From JAFGXT01 sp963677165 (lineage in GTDB: Bacteria > Verrucomicrobiota > Lentisphaeria > Victivallales > SZUA-371): DNA of 64,000 bases. Positions 1 through 9,636 of this stretch are shown here, in pieces. The stretch spans positions 4,774,001 through 4,838,000 of the forward strand of contig CAXXSX010000002.1 of NCBI GenBank assembly GCA_963677165.2, read 5' to 3'. A program made the translations under genes and the position numbers. Position 1 is the first letter of the stretch. Every line of letters starts with the position of its first letter. The notes beneath the pieces are model-generated. The model saw only the letters and a program-made list of their open reading frames with translations. It did not search any database and had not been told where the DNA came from.

Positions 1-1
1 C

Positions 2-610
2 GCATCTACCCATGATCGCATGCAACGCGAGGCAAGCAGAGGCAAACAAAGCGGTCGAACCATGGAAATCCAGCGGTTGATAGGACGCAGTTTTCGTTCT
101 GTTATTGACCTCCAGGCTCTTGGCCCCAATACCGTATACATCGACTGCGATGTAATTGATGCAGATGGCGGCACCCGTTGTGCCAGCATTACCGGAGCCT
201 CGGTTGCACTTCAACTGGCTTTCAAACGTTCATGGATCGCGAAAAAATTCGGCAAAAACCCGATGAAGGAAAATGTCGCGGCAATCAGCGTGGGCATTGT
301 AAAAGGCGAACCTATACTTGACCTATGCTATAAAGAAGATTCCCAAGCGGATGTCGACATGAATATCGTAATGACCGAATCAGGTAAATTCATTGAAATT
401 CAGGGAACTGCCGAAGAACAGCCTTTCTCTCAGGAAGAGCTTGATAACTTGATAACCCTGGCCCGTAATGGTCTTAATAAAATTTTTGAATTGCAGAATA
501 AAGTCATTAACGGAAACGGCAAACCTTCTGGCAGCAAAACTCCACGTCCGGGACAGCGGGGAACCGACCTCGGCAGTATGGGGGATGTGCTCGGTGACTT
601 AAAAATCTGA
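2..610 (+). CDS. rph: Ribonuclease PH, 3' part (5' end outside window)
   Basis: RNase PH is a phosphate-dependent 3'-5' exoribonuclease that trims tRNA and other RNA 3' ends in the cytoplasm. The frame is open from base 2, upstream of the first ATG at 20, and the leading residues ASTHDR followed by QREASRGKQSGRT match the family's conserved STxxR...REAxxGKQxGRT region, so the true start lies before the window. The visible 200 or so residues include the conserved DCDVIDADGGTRCASITGA stretch, SVGIVKGEPILDLCY, and the DMNIVMTESGKFIEIQGTAE core. The C-terminus carries a short Gly/Lys-rich tail ending GDVLGDLKI beyond the usual domain end. dnaX follows after 24 bases on the same strand, so the two may be cotranscribed. 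Identification is secure. Confidence 0.95.
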   Translation, partial: ASTHDRMQREASRGKQSGRTMEIQRLIGRSFRSVIDLQALGPNTVYIDCDVIDADGGTRCASITGASVALQLAFKRSWIAKKFGKNPMKENVAAISVGIVKGEPILDLCYKEDSQADVDMNIVMTESGKFIEIQGTAEEQPFSQEELDNLITLARNGLNKIFELQNKVINGNGKPSGSKTPRPGQRGTDLGSMGDVLGDLKI

Positions 611-634
611 CAATCTAAGGGAGACTAGCGAAAT

Positions 635-2896
635 ATGGCAAATGAATACCAGGTGATAGCAAGGAAGTGGCGTCCGCAACGCTTTGCCGACATGGTCGGA
701 CAAGAGCATATAGTCGCCACGCTGAAAAACGCGATCAGACAACAGCGTACGGCACACGCTTATCTGTTTGTTGGATCACGCGGAATCGGCAAAACGACTA
801 CCGCCCGAATATTCGCAAAAGCCATGAACTGCGAAGCCCCCGAAGACGGCGAGCCATGCTGCAAATGTAATTCATGTGTTTCGATTGCCAACGAAAGCAA
901 TATTGACGTGATTGAAATCGACGCTGCCAGCCAGAACTCTGTTGAAAATATCAGAGAACTACGCGATGAAGTAATGCATGTTCCAGTCAGCAGCCGTTAT
1001 AAAATTTATATTATCGACGAAGTTCACATGCTGTCTAAACAGGCATGGAATGCGTTATTGAAAACGGTTGAAGAACCCCCGAAACACGCAAAATTTATCT
1101 TCGCCACAACAGAAGTACATATGGTACTTCCTACAATTATTTCACGCTGTCAGCGTTTTGACCTGCAACGGATATCCACCCGTCAAATTGCAGAACGCCT
1201 GATGCTGATCGCGGAAAAAGAAAATGTAAAAATTTCTATTTCAGCAGTTGAGGCAATTGCCAGAGCCGCTGACGGCGGTATGCGTGACGCACAATCGCTG
1301 CTTGATCAAATGATCGCCTTTTTCGGTTCAGGCAGTGACTCGGAAATTTCCGAAGAACAGGTTTTATCATTGTTCGGACTTACCGCCGCATCAGAAACGG
1401 AAAATCTGGTCAAAGCCATATTTGCCAATAATAAGGGTGAAGTTGTTGCTCATATCCATACGCTTGCGGCTCAGGGCAAGAACCTTGAAACCCTTTACAG
1501 CGATTTACTTGAATTCCTGCGCGGCGTAGAATTGTGCCAGTTGCTGGCAAATCCTGAAAATGTTTTAGAATGCGGCACTGAAACCGTTGCAATGTACCAG
1601 GAAATGGCCAAATCTGTTCGTCAGGATGTGGTTCAACGCCTGTTGGAAACCCTTTCTCCTGTAGGAAGAACTCTTCATGATGCCTTGAACAAACAGGTAT
1701 ATATTGAAACAATTATTCTAAAATCAATGAGAGTTGCTCATTCGCTACAGATTGACGACCTCATCGGTCGTCTTAATCAGGTGCGCAATGGCGGAGAGTT
1801 GGACGACATAGCCAATATTCCTCCGGTTGTACGTTCTACCACACCACAAGTTGTCGTTCCGACTATTGAAAAAACGATTATGCAGGCCCCGGCTGCACCA
1901 CCTTCAACGCCAGTCGAAACTCCAATACAGCCCCAAACGACTCTGACTTCTCAACCTCAGGCTCAACCGGCCGCACAGACTCCTACTCCAGTTGAAACTC
2001 AAGTACAGGCGCAAGTAACTCCGGCTCCTCAACCGACAATTCAAACTGTCGCACAGACTCCTACTCCGGTTGAGGTTCATCAAACTCAACCGACTCATCA
2101 GGAACCGCAAAAGTCAGAAATTCAATCTGAACCGTCCCCTACCCCGCTTGAACCGGTAAATGAAGTTGTTGAAGAAGAAAAAGTCCCAGAACCGGAAGAA
2201 ACGCCAAAAGCGCCACCGGTTACAATAGAGAAAAAAACGTCTCCTGAACCAAACACGGAAAATGCACCTCCATTCGAACCGGACAACCAACCGGAAATAA
2301 TTGATTCCAAACCAGAAATCGATATCAAGGATATTTATGATCCGGAAGTAAAGACTCCGATCCCGGAAGTCGTAATGGAAGAAGAAACCATTGAGGAAAT
2401 CGAAGCTGCAGAAGAATTAATGCCGGAGCAGGAAGAAGATGAGGAGGAAACGATATCCTCCGTTCCGCAACAGCAATTACCACAAGATCAGATGACTCCT
2501 CAAGGGATTTGGCACGCAATCATCAAACGTACCGAAACCGACAATTCCTTCAATCCGGTAATGCGAAATTTCATGAAAGAAGCAACTCCGACAGAATACA
2601 GTAATTCTATATTAAGAGTTGTTTTTGACGGTGAATTCGATCCGGCTCACGGAGAAGAATTAAAAACTATTCTTCCTAAACTGGATAAGTTGATGATGGA
2701 TGTAACCGCTGACTGGTCCTGCAGAATCAACATTGAGATGACAAAAGAATTACTGGGACCACCTGTTGCAGCACCGGAAACTGAAAACACCAGCAAAGAA
2801 ATGCCTGAAGACTTACAGAAAAAGATTGAAGCCAATCCTTTCGTTCAGGGAGTTATAGATTTATTCGGCGGCGAAGTTGTCGACGTTCACGGTTGA
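635..2896 (+). CDS. dnaX: DNA polymerase III subunit gamma/tau
   Basis: Clamp-loader ATPase of the replisome. Residues 1-375 hold the AAA+ clamp-loader domains: Walker A GSRGIGKT at 47-54, zinc-binding cysteines at 66, 75, 78 and 81, Walker B IIDEVH at about 126-131 and the SRC sensor/arginine-finger motif at 170-172. Residues about 400-640 form a Pro/Gln/Glu-rich low-complexity linker with AQTPTPVE repeated twice. Residues about 640-753 form a folded C-terminal tau-type domain. At 753 residues it is long for the family because of the linker. An AGGGAG ribosome site precedes the ATG. A run of seven A at 2231-2237 may generate a shorter gamma form (listed separately). A hairpin separates it from the convergent gene downstream. 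Confidence 0.97.
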   Translation: MANEYQVIARKWRPQRFADMVGQEHIVATLKNAIRQQRTAHAYLFVGSRGIGKTTTARIFAKAMNCEAPEDGEPCCKCNSCVSIANESNIDVIEIDAASQNSVENIRELRDEVMHVPVSSRYKIYIIDEVHMLSKQAWNALLKTVEEPPKHAKFIFATTEVHMVLPTIISRCQRFDLQRISTRQIAERLMLIAEKENVKISISAVEAIARAADGGMRDAQSLLDQMIAFFGSGSDSEISEEQVLSLFGLTAASETENLVKAIFANNKGEVVAHIHTLAAQGKNLETLYSDLLEFLRGVELCQLLANPENVLECGTETVAMYQEMAKSVRQDVVQRLLETLSPVGRTLHDALNKQVYIETIILKSMRVAHSLQIDDLIGRLNQVRNGGELDDIANIPPVVRSTTPQVVVPTIEKTIMQAPAAPPSTPVETPIQPQTTLTSQPQAQPAAQTPTPVETQVQAQVTPAPQPTIQTVAQTPTPVEVHQTQPTHQEPQKSEIQSEPSPTPLEPVNEVVEEEKVPEPEETPKAPPVTIEKKTSPEPNTENAPPFEPDNQPEIIDSKPEIDIKDIYDPEVKTPIPEVVMEEETIEEIEAAEELMPEQEEDEEETISSVPQQQLPQDQMTPQGIWHAIIKRTETDNSFNPVMRNFMKEATPTEYSNSILRVVFDGEFDPAHGEELKTILPKLDKLMMDVTADWSCRINIEMTKELLGPPVAAPETENTSKEMPEDLQKKIEANPFVQGVIDLFGGEVVDVHG
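2231..2247 (+). other. Candidate dnaX slippage site (A7) with -1 stop
   Basis: Codons 533-535 read AAA AAA ACG across seven consecutive A (2231-2237). A one-base backward slip gives AAC GTC TCC TGA, a stop four codons on. The product would keep the clamp-loader domains and lose the C-terminal domain, as the E. coli gamma protein does. I see no convincing downstream stem-loop, so transcriptional slippage or no function at all are alternatives. Confidence 0.3.
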
Positions 2897-2934
2897 TCCG
2901 TAGTCATTCTTTAATCTCTAACACAACCTTACCA

Positions 2935-2964
2935 AAGCGGAATGATATATCATCAATTCCGCTT
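2935..2964. terminator. Hairpin between convergent dnaX and ketoacyl synthase
   Basis: A perfect 9-bp inverted repeat, AAGCGGAAT (2935-2943) and ATTCCGCTT (2956-2964), lies between two convergent genes. There is no clear T-run on either side, so it is a weak or bidirectional terminator candidate rather than a classic intrinsic one. Confidence 0.5.
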
Positions 2965-2980
2965 AGTCAAATTTACAGCT

Positions 2981-4225
2981 CTACTTGGTGTATTTGCTGA
3001 CGATGATCACAGAATTGATTCCGATCATACCGAAAGACATGTTCAGAATAGTATTTATGCCATCAGTTTGCTTAGGTTCGGATATCACCAGGTTTTGGAT
3101 ATCACATTCAGGATCAAGATTATCGATATTCAGGCAAGGGTGCACAATACCATCGTCAAATGATGGCAGGTTTCCTGCTAACTCAAGAGCACCGGCGGCC
3201 CCCATAGCATGACCAATAAATCCTTTGGTGTTATTAACAAACGGGAGTTTTTCTGCTCCGGATAAAACTTCCTTTAACGCCAAACTTTCCTGAGCATCTC
3301 CCATCTTAGTGGATGTTGCGTGAGTATTTATAAGATCAATATCATTAATGGTCATTCCAGCCTTTTTTAACGCTTTTTCAATACATTCCACCTGACGTTC
3401 ATAATCAGGTAAAACCGCGTCTTTTGCATCTGAGTTCATGGAATACCCGGTAAGTTCACCATAAATTTTCGCACCGCGTTTCAAAGCGTCATCAAGTCGT
3501 TCCAGGGTATAAAGACACCCCCCTTCAGAAATAACGATTCCATTTCGGTCGGCATCAAACGGACGACTGGCCTTCACCGGATCATCATGTTTTGCCAAAG
3601 CCCCCTGACTATTAAAACTGGCAAAGATTCCGAAAGTACCGGGACTTTCAGACACACCGCCGCAAAGAGCGATATCCACTTCATCAAGCAACAGTTGCTG
3701 GGCCCCCTGAATCATTCCGGCATTTCCTGCAGCACATGCAGCACCAATACAGTAATGCGGACCGGTAATTCCGGTATTCATGGTAATTTCTCCTGCCGGG
3801 TTATTGGCGACTGAGCGAGGATTGTGATGGTGGCTCCAGTATTTCACATCGTAATCAAACTGACTGAGATTGTAAACTTCATTTTCCGTTTCGACATTAC
3901 CGTGTTCGGTAATTCCCACGTAAACGCCGATGCGATCACGATTGGAATCATTAACTTCGAGACCGGCATCATTCATGGCTTCATGAGCACAATAGATCGC
4001 CACGGAACCAGCGCGGGTACCATTACGAATTTGTCTGCGGTCCTGATATTTTGAGGCTTTAAAATCGCAAAGTCCAGCATGAACTCTGCCCATATAACGA
4101 ATCTCCATATCGGTAATACCAGAAACTTTGTTCAACAGGTTATCCCTGAATTCCTGCAATGTATTACCATTTGGGGCAGTTAGCCCGATACCAGTTATTA
4201 CAATCCTCTCGTGATCAGAACGCAT
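2981..4225 (-). CDS. Beta-ketoacyl-[acyl-carrier-protein] synthase (FabF-like)
   Basis: Condensing enzyme of the thiolase superfamily, expected to join acyl and malonyl groups on acyl carrier protein in fatty-acid or related synthesis. The length (414 residues) is normal for KAS II. The catalytic triad is visible: Cys164 in GAACAAGNAG, His302 in THATSTKMGD and His339 in TKGFIGHAMGAAGALE, with Lys334. The sequence around His302 (THATSTKMGD rather than the usual AHGTSTPxGD) and the N-terminal half are more divergent than in a standard FabF. It stands alone, convergent with dnaX and without acyl carrier protein or other fab genes nearby, so a specialised role is possible. The class is certain, the exact pathway is not. 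Confidence 0.85.
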   Translation of the reverse strand: MRSDHERIVITGIGLTAPNGNTLQEFRDNLLNKVSGITDMEIRYMGRVHAGLCDFKASKYQDRRQIRNGTRAGSVAIYCAHEAMNDAGLEVNDSNRDRIGVYVGITEHGNVETENEVYNLSQFDYDVKYWSHHHNPRSVANNPAGEITMNTGITGPHYCIGAACAAGNAGMIQGAQQLLLDEVDIALCGGVSESPGTFGIFASFNSQGALAKHDDPVKASRPFDADRNGIVISEGGCLYTLERLDDALKRGAKIYGELTGYSMNSDAKDAVLPDYERQVECIEKALKKAGMTINDIDLINTHATSTKMGDAQESLALKEVLSGAEKLPFVNNTKGFIGHAMGAAGALELAGNLPSFDDGIVHPCLNIDNLDPECDIQNLVISEPKQTDGINTILNMSFGMIGINSVIIVSKYTK

Positions 4226-4411
4226 TATTTACAATTCCCCGACTGTTTTATCTATAATATTAAATATATTCTGGATTAAACCGGTACGACTTTCCGGCTG
4301 ACTAACAAGCCATAGAATAACACTGTTTCTCAATATCTGCAATTTCAAACAACCATTTTTTAGCTTTAAAATCATGGTTCATACAAAGTAATGAATAAAA
4401 AAACGTTTTTT

Positions 4412-4439
4412 TTGAGAAAATCACAAAGAATTTCATAAT
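4412..4439 (+). promoter_or_regulatory. Sigma-70-like promoter candidate for the ECF operon
   Basis: TTGAGA (4412-4417) and CATAAT (4434-4439) are separated by 16 bases, about 45 bases before the sigma-factor start. A GAGGG ribosome site precedes the ATG at 4483. An autoregulated ECF promoter is not evident by eye. Confidence 0.35.
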
Positions 4440-4482
4440 CCTCACGTCATATTAAGAAAAGGGAACAAAAAACGAGGGTTTA

Positions 4483-4995
4483 ATGAGTCAGGCAGAAGGG
4501 AATAACGTCCGGGAAGCTGTTTTTGAAAAGCTGATTAACGAACACCTGCCCGCATTACGACGGGTCGTATTCAGAATCATCGGCAATTCCAGCGATACCG
4601 ATGATGTTATTCAGCAGGCCATGCTCACAGCATGGGAACGATTCGATCAATGCAGGGAACACGCGAAATTACCCGGTTGGGTATGCAGTATTGCTTGTAA
4701 TAAAGCCTATGACCTGCTAAGAAAACGCAGTCGGGAAACGGCTCTGTTTGAATCCGGTTCAACACAAGCGGAACCGGCAAAACGAACAGCGGATAAAGAA
4801 CTGTTGGAAGAAGTTGAATTCGCGATCAAGTCTCTTCCTGATCATTTGCATGCGGCATTAAACCTGACCGTTTTTGAAGGACTGGGAACCCGGAAAGCCG
4901 CCGCGGCTTTAGGATGTAAACCAGCAACACTGTACTGGAGAGTACATAAAGCACGTAAACTATTGAGCCGAAAGCTCAAGGAGGCTCTGCCATGA
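4483..4995 (+). CDS. ECF-type RNA polymerase sigma factor
   Basis: Alternative sigma factor of the extracytoplasmic-function type, 170 residues, with only regions 2 and 4. Region 2 is seen in DTDDVIQQAMLTAWERF and LPGWVCSIACNKAYDLLRKR. Region 4 is a helix-turn-helix around IKSLPDHLHAALNLTVFEGL to ATLYWRVHKARKLLSRKL. The stop overlaps the start of the next gene by four bases (ATGA), so the two proteins are translationally coupled. That neighbour has a single membrane helix and is the probable anti-sigma factor. The sigma factor therefore likely responds to an envelope signal and drives this operon and others. Its promoter targets cannot be seen here. Confidence 0.88.
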   Translation: MSQAEGNNVREAVFEKLINEHLPALRRVVFRIIGNSSDTDDVIQQAMLTAWERFDQCREHAKLPGWVCSIACNKAYDLLRKRSRETALFESGSTQAEPAKRTADKELLEEVEFAIKSLPDHLHAALNLTVFEGLGTRKAAAALGCKPATLYWRVHKARKLLSRKLKEALP

Positions 4996-5642
4996 AAAAC
5001 AGCCTTAACCGCATGGCCGAAGAATATAAAATACGTTTTGAGAACAGCGAATTCTGTTCCATTGATGAATTTAAAACTGAATTTTTCAGAAAAGCCAGAC
5101 AAAACCGGCAAACATCAACAACCATGCTAAAGTCAAACTGGATAGCCTGGTCGTTTGCCGCTGCCGCCGTATTGGCTCTGGCTTGCGGACTTATCTTCTT
5201 CTCAATTCCGGCCCCAAAGCAACAGCCTTCCCCTACCCTGACTCTGCTGAATGAAGCCAGAAGATTATTTGAACCGGAAGGAGTCGGTGTTGCCGTTGTC
5301 AATGGAGAACTTGCTACTTTTGAAAGGGATACAAAAAACCAACAGCCAGATTCACTGGTTGAATTAAAAATCAATACCGGACAGAATCAGAAACCGATAA
5401 AAATTCGCTTTACCGCGACGTCTGGTGAATTAGTAAAAATAGACACAGCGGTACTGAAAGGCGAATTCTGGGTTTATAAAGTAGACAAAAACATCTACAT
5501 GCTGGACTCTGACTGCAAGGTCAGAACCGGACACAAAAACTATATTTCAGTAGCAGCCTCCCTCCCTCTGAAAAAAGGATGCAAACAAAAGACAACCAAC
5601 CAGAAAAACACCGTCATAACCAGTAAGGTGATATCTTTATGA
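4992..5642 (+). CDS. Putative membrane-anchored anti-sigma factor
   Basis: A 216-residue protein with a short cytoplasmic N-terminal segment (about 1-48), one hydrophobic helix at about 51-72 and a roughly 145-residue extracytoplasmic domain. That topology, and a 4-base overlap with the upstream ECF sigma gene, are the hallmarks of an anti-sigma partner. I do not recognise a canonical zinc-binding anti-sigma motif (HxxxCxxC) in the N-terminus. The periplasmic part, with EPEGVGVAVVNGELATFERD, loosely recalls FecR-like domains, but this is weak. The stop overlaps the next gene by four bases, so all five genes of this cluster appear to form one operon. Confidence 0.6.
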   Translation: MKNSLNRMAEEYKIRFENSEFCSIDEFKTEFFRKARQNRQTSTTMLKSNWIAWSFAAAAVLALACGLIFFSIPAPKQQPSPTLTLLNEARRLFEPEGVGVAVVNGELATFERDTKNQQPDSLVELKINTGQNQKPIKIRFTATSGELVKIDTAVLKGEFWVYKVDKNIYMLDSDCKVRTGHKNYISVAASLPLKKGCKQKTTNQKNTVITSKVISL

Positions 5643-8600
5643 TCCAACCGTTAAGACATATTATCAGTATTATTATGATTCTGGCTCCTGTTTTGGTACA
5701 TGCGGAAAAAGTCGCGCTGATTACCGAAAGCCAGGGATTCGATAATGTTGCCGATATGGTACTTGCTGAAATGTCATCTTCTCCGGGCATTGAATTTCTA
5801 GAACGCAGACAGATTGGCATAGCATTGAAAGAACGTAAACTGAAAACTTATGGTTTAACAGTCTCTGACCTGAGCAAAATCAATAAGCCCCTGCATGCCG
5901 ATCTGTTCGCGGTTCTTACCGCCGGTGTTGAGAGAAAAAAAACGATCTTAACTGGCTTAATTGTATACGACTCAAAAAACGGCATGCAACTAGTCAATAA
6001 GGCAATCTCAGCAGAAAACGCGGTAAACGATATTTCGGTCGGTATTCTTAAAGCCGTAAATTATGTCCGTAAACCCAATAAATTCATACCGATTGCCATC
6101 GAAGCCGTCAGGAACGCAGGCGTTCCCGAGAGCCAAAGATATCGGCTGGCAGGAATCGCCGCAGAACTGGAAAGACAGCTCAGTACATTGCCAGACGTAA
6201 TTATACTTGAACGCGATCATCTTGCCGAAGTCAACACCGAACGCAAGTTGACCGGACAACAGTACGCCCTGATGCCATCGACACGTCTAATCCGACTGGA
6301 GTTTTCTCCCGGCTCATCACCGAAAATCTTGAATCTAAGTATGCGCCTGACTGATGCTGTGGGGAAAACACTGGATACTTTTTCGGTCAAATACAACGCG
6401 GCAAATCCGAAAGCAATCTATCCAAAGCTGACAAAAAAAATACTGGAAGACCTGAAAATAAAAGCAAACGTTTCGACAATTACTTCCTGCCAGGATGAAG
6501 CAAAACGATTCTATGCGGAATATCGTTTTCTTCTACGCACGGACAGTTTCTCTGCGGCTAGACAAAAACTGAACGCGGCAATGGCACTGAATCCACTTTC
6601 CCTGGCATACCGCAAAGCAGAACTGACATTAAACAAAAAAGAATCAAAAAACAAAAAAATTAAGACAATCATTGCCGCATATGAATCAAACCTCAATCTA
6701 ATAGAAAACATTAAACGGGATTTCCATATATCAACCGATGACCTGTACTCCTTTGATTACCTTAATATTCCGTCCGGCGACTATTCTCAGATGCGTGAAA
6801 CCGATCTGACCAAACTAAAAAAACTGTCAAATCGCTTCCGACCACATCACAACCGAAGGTGCCGAGAAAAATATTATAAATTTGATTTAAGTAATGGCAT
6901 AAACTCAACAAAAGAATGGAATAACTATTTGAGATATATTTCTGAAAGCACAAGGTACTATTTGTATTGGGATGCGGAAAAATGGAGCAAGGAGTCTTAT
7001 AATTCCGCATTAGAAAGTCTTGAACTGGCCAAAGCCTATCACAAAAAAAATCCTGAATTTTCCGCACGCGGAATAGGAGACTGGCTACTCGAACTCTCAG
7101 TGACATATCGTTCATTCAGTTGTCCTGATCATCTTCAACAATCTTATATCGGCAAGCAATTTACTTCTTTCATCGAACAACTAATTTTAAATTCGGACCA
7201 ATATATAAACGAAGCAAGCAGCCTTCCGTTTCCGTCAGCCAAATTATCTGCAATACAATTAAAACTAATAAAAAATACCATAGCAAGTAATTACCATATA
7301 GACATCCTCAGAAAAAACATGAATGAATATTGCCGTGAAAAAGCAGAGATAGTGAAGCGGTTACCGGGTAAAAAAAACAGAGAGGTGATTTTTGCGATCT
7401 TCTGGGATCATCGCAACGACTTGCGAAAAGTTATATATGAAATAAAAACGGAACATCTGGAAGTATCACAAAAATCACAAGAAATAATCGCCGGGAAGGA
7501 GATAAATACCCCCAAAATCCCCATCAGCGATTTAAATAATTTAATAACGAAAGAAAAAAAGGGGGAAGCCCGGGTTTCGATGGCACTAAAACTGGAACCG
7601 CAATGGCGCAAATATGTTTCTGAGCGTTTTACGGACCCTGAGGTGTCTGACTTTTTCAAAGGCCTATGCGCTATGGCTCAATCACGCTCATACACGAAAA
7701 ATTCTGTATATGAACAATTCAGGAATGTTATCAACCGTGATATTCAAATAGAAAGACTCTTGACCCTTGATAACAATAGTGAAAAACCATCCATCTGTAA
7801 TGCCATTATCTCCGGAGATAATCTCTATCTACTGATGACTCGGAAGAAATGGCTTTCAAAACAGCGCACTTCAAGATATAGTTGGACCTTGGCTGGATTC
7901 AATCTGAAGACCCGCAAACTGACAATGCCGTTCCCATGGACAGAAAGTGACAGATTCCGTTCGCGCGGCCCAATTCCGCTTCGTATCCTTGCGATTGAGA
8001 ACAATCTTGCGATAGCGGAAACCAAAGATTACCTGACCGTATACCATCTTGACTCCGGCAAAACTACTGCAATCAAAGACCTGCCTGGAGATACAATCTT
8101 TGCCGCCACTATAATGAAAGAACGAATCTATGTATTCTCCGGCGGCTACAGGCGCGGCAGAACCGCCGCAACAATGACTGTATTAATGTCATTAAAACCA
8201 GATGGAACCGACCGAAAAGTCCATATATCCTGCATGAGCGACAATCCAACCAACGATTTGGACCGCGCCAAGCCGTTTCTGGTATACTCAATGGTTGCCG
8301 ACACGCCTCGAAAGCGACTGGTATTTCTATGTGAATCCCCCAACAGAAGCGGCAAAATCAATGGATTATGGGAGTTCCAGCCGGAAACAAAGCAATGCCG
8401 TCTGCTATTCGAACAGAAACACCAGATGATTGATAGAATTATGATCAGGAACAAAGAAAAACTATTTTTCTCGTTCTTCCACGAAAGATTCTGCGAATAT
8501 GATCTGAGTAAAGATAAAGGTGAAGTAATATTCTCGTACAATGATAAAACGGGGAAATATTATCTACCTGTTAAGTTTCGTTCATGTAACGGCATCGTTT

Positions 8601-8845
8601 ATCGCGGACCTTTCTTTGCTCGTTCCAATCAACTATGGCTTGGAGGAGAATACCCACAGATGAGATTACTGCAATTCCCGAATATTACAGATTCGCCCCT
8701 GGTTGCCATTGAACAGTCAGTATTCACTATGGGATTCTATAATATCCCACTGCCGTATCCCGACGGAAAATCAGCATTAAGTATCGGCCCTAGAAGCATT
8801 ATTAAAATCACACCCAAACCATCATCAGCCAGGGAGAAACGTTAA
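5639..8845 (+). CDS. Large secreted protein with CsgG-like N-terminal domain and propeller-like C-terminus
   Basis: A 1068-residue protein with a signal peptide (hydrophobic core at about 8-19, ending VLVHA). Residues about 23-270 resemble the CsgG/curli-assembly fold: AEKVALITESQGFDNVADMV, then EFLERRQIGIALKERKL, where CsgG-type proteins have 'LxER..L..IL.E..L'. The middle (about 280-690) is charged and helical with no recognised domain. The last 370 residues contain repeated blocks of the form ISGDNLYLLMTRKK and LAIAETKDYLTVYHLDSGKT, suggesting a beta-propeller. The start overlaps the anti-sigma gene (ATGA), and the stop overlaps the next start by one base. Function unknown; it may be a sensor or structural component of the envelope process that the sigma factor controls. 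Confidence 0.6.
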   Translation: MIQPLRHIISIIMILAPVLVHAEKVALITESQGFDNVADMVLAEMSSSPGIEFLERRQIGIALKERKLKTYGLTVSDLSKINKPLHADLFAVLTAGVERKKTILTGLIVYDSKNGMQLVNKAISAENAVNDISVGILKAVNYVRKPNKFIPIAIEAVRNAGVPESQRYRLAGIAAELERQLSTLPDVIILERDHLAEVNTERKLTGQQYALMPSTRLIRLEFSPGSSPKILNLSMRLTDAVGKTLDTFSVKYNAANPKAIYPKLTKKILEDLKIKANVSTITSCQDEAKRFYAEYRFLLRTDSFSAARQKLNAAMALNPLSLAYRKAELTLNKKESKNKKIKTIIAAYESNLNLIENIKRDFHISTDDLYSFDYLNIPSGDYSQMRETDLTKLKKLSNRFRPHHNRRCREKYYKFDLSNGINSTKEWNNYLRYISESTRYYLYWDAEKWSKESYNSALESLELAKAYHKKNPEFSARGIGDWLLELSVTYRSFSCPDHLQQSYIGKQFTSFIEQLILNSDQYINEASSLPFPSAKLSAIQLKLIKNTIASNYHIDILRKNMNEYCREKAEIVKRLPGKKNREVIFAIFWDHRNDLRKVIYEIKTEHLEVSQKSQEIIAGKEINTPKIPISDLNNLITKEKKGEARVSMALKLEPQWRKYVSERFTDPEVSDFFKGLCAMAQSRSYTKNSVYEQFRNVINRDIQIERLLTLDNNSEKPSICNAIISGDNLYLLMTRKKWLSKQRTSRYSWTLAGFNLKTRKLTMPFPWTESDRFRSRGPIPLRILAIENNLAIAETKDYLTVYHLDSGKTTAIKDLPGDTIFAATIMKERIYVFSGGYRRGRTAATMTVLMSLKPDGTDRKVHISCMSDNPTNDLDRAKPFLVYSMVADTPRKRLVFLCESPNRSGKINGLWEFQPETKQCRLLFEQKHQMIDRIMIRNKEKLFFSFFHERFCEYDLSKDKGEVIFSYNDKTGKYYLPVKFRSCNGIVYRGPFFARSNQLWLGGEYPQMRLLQFPNITDSPLVAIEQSVFTMGFYNIPLPYPDGKSALSIGPRSIIKITPKPSSAREKR

Positions 8846-9636
8846 TGAAATTGTTGTTTACAATGATCGCGGTACTGATGCATGTAGCAGTTTTAACGGC
8901 AGCATCGCCGCATTTAAACCTATACTCCGGTAAGCCGCAGGAATTTACGGTATCCAAACTAACCCCTCAAACCATCTATGCATGGAAGTTATCAACAACT
9001 CACGGCCGCACATTAGGAGTAAGTCAGGTTAAAACGGACGATAACGGCTGGGCAAAGTTGAGCATTGAATGTCCGGCGATTGAGCCCGGATCAACCGTAA
9101 AAGCGGTAATAAAACTGGAAGCGGCAGGTGATACAAAAACTTATAACATTACATTTCATTCGAAAAAGATATTTGCCCAGCTGACTACGGCACTGAATAA
9201 AAAAGGAGTCTATGCCTCCAGCGACAAACTTGAAAAATTCATGGAGCAAACCGGCATAAAACTAAAAGAGTCGGTCAAGGCTAAAATCTGCTTTCTTGAG
9301 GACGAAACAGAAGAAACAATTAATAAACTGATAAGTAATGGAAAAACAGTAATTTACTTCACCGATGGAGAAAATCAACTTTCACCGATTCCATCAAACC
9401 TGCAAAACATAAACCTGATTCTTTTTGATGACCCGACAATAAAAAAAGCGATGTCTTTCGAAATGACCGAAGGAACTTTACAGGTTGATTATCTCGACCG
9501 GGTCAGTATTATCAATATAAAATATTCTTCCGGTCGCCTGGTGATTATCGCGCCTCAATGGCGTAAAACAATGTATAAGATGCCCGAATTATGGCTTAAA
9601 CTCATTAATATAATAAAAAAGGATGTGGAAAAATGA
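8845..9636 (+). CDS. Secreted protein of unknown function
   Basis: A 263-residue protein with an N-terminal signal peptide (MKLLFTMIAVLMHVAVLTAA). Residues about 25-105 have an Ig-like beta-sandwich pattern (LNLYSGKPQEFTVSKLTPQT through TVKAVIKLEAAGD). The C-terminal half alternates strands and helices (KICFLEDETEETINKLISNG, KTVIYFTDGENQL), as a Rossmann-like or glutamine-amidotransferase-like fold might, but no catalytic residues are recognised. It sits between two CsgG-like proteins in one operon: its ATG shares a base with the upstream stop, and its stop overlaps the downstream ATG. It presumably acts with them in the periplasm or outer envelope. Confidence 0.55.
   Translation: MKLLFTMIAVLMHVAVLTAASPHLNLYSGKPQEFTVSKLTPQTIYAWKLSTTHGRTLGVSQVKTDDNGWAKLSIECPAIEPGSTVKAVIKLEAAGDTKTYNITFHSKKIFAQLTTALNKKGVYASSDKLEKFMEQTGIKLKESVKAKICFLEDETEETINKLISNGKTVIYFTDGENQLSPIPSNLQNINLILFDDPTIKKAMSFEMTEGTLQVDYLDRVSIINIKYSSGRLVIIAPQWRKTMYKMPELWLKLINIIKKDVEK

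Noticed and set aside
1904..2328. Minus-strand Arg/Leu/Ser-rich open frames within dnaX
   Set aside because: They mirror the Pro/Gln-rich linker of dnaX and have no ribosome site or domain.
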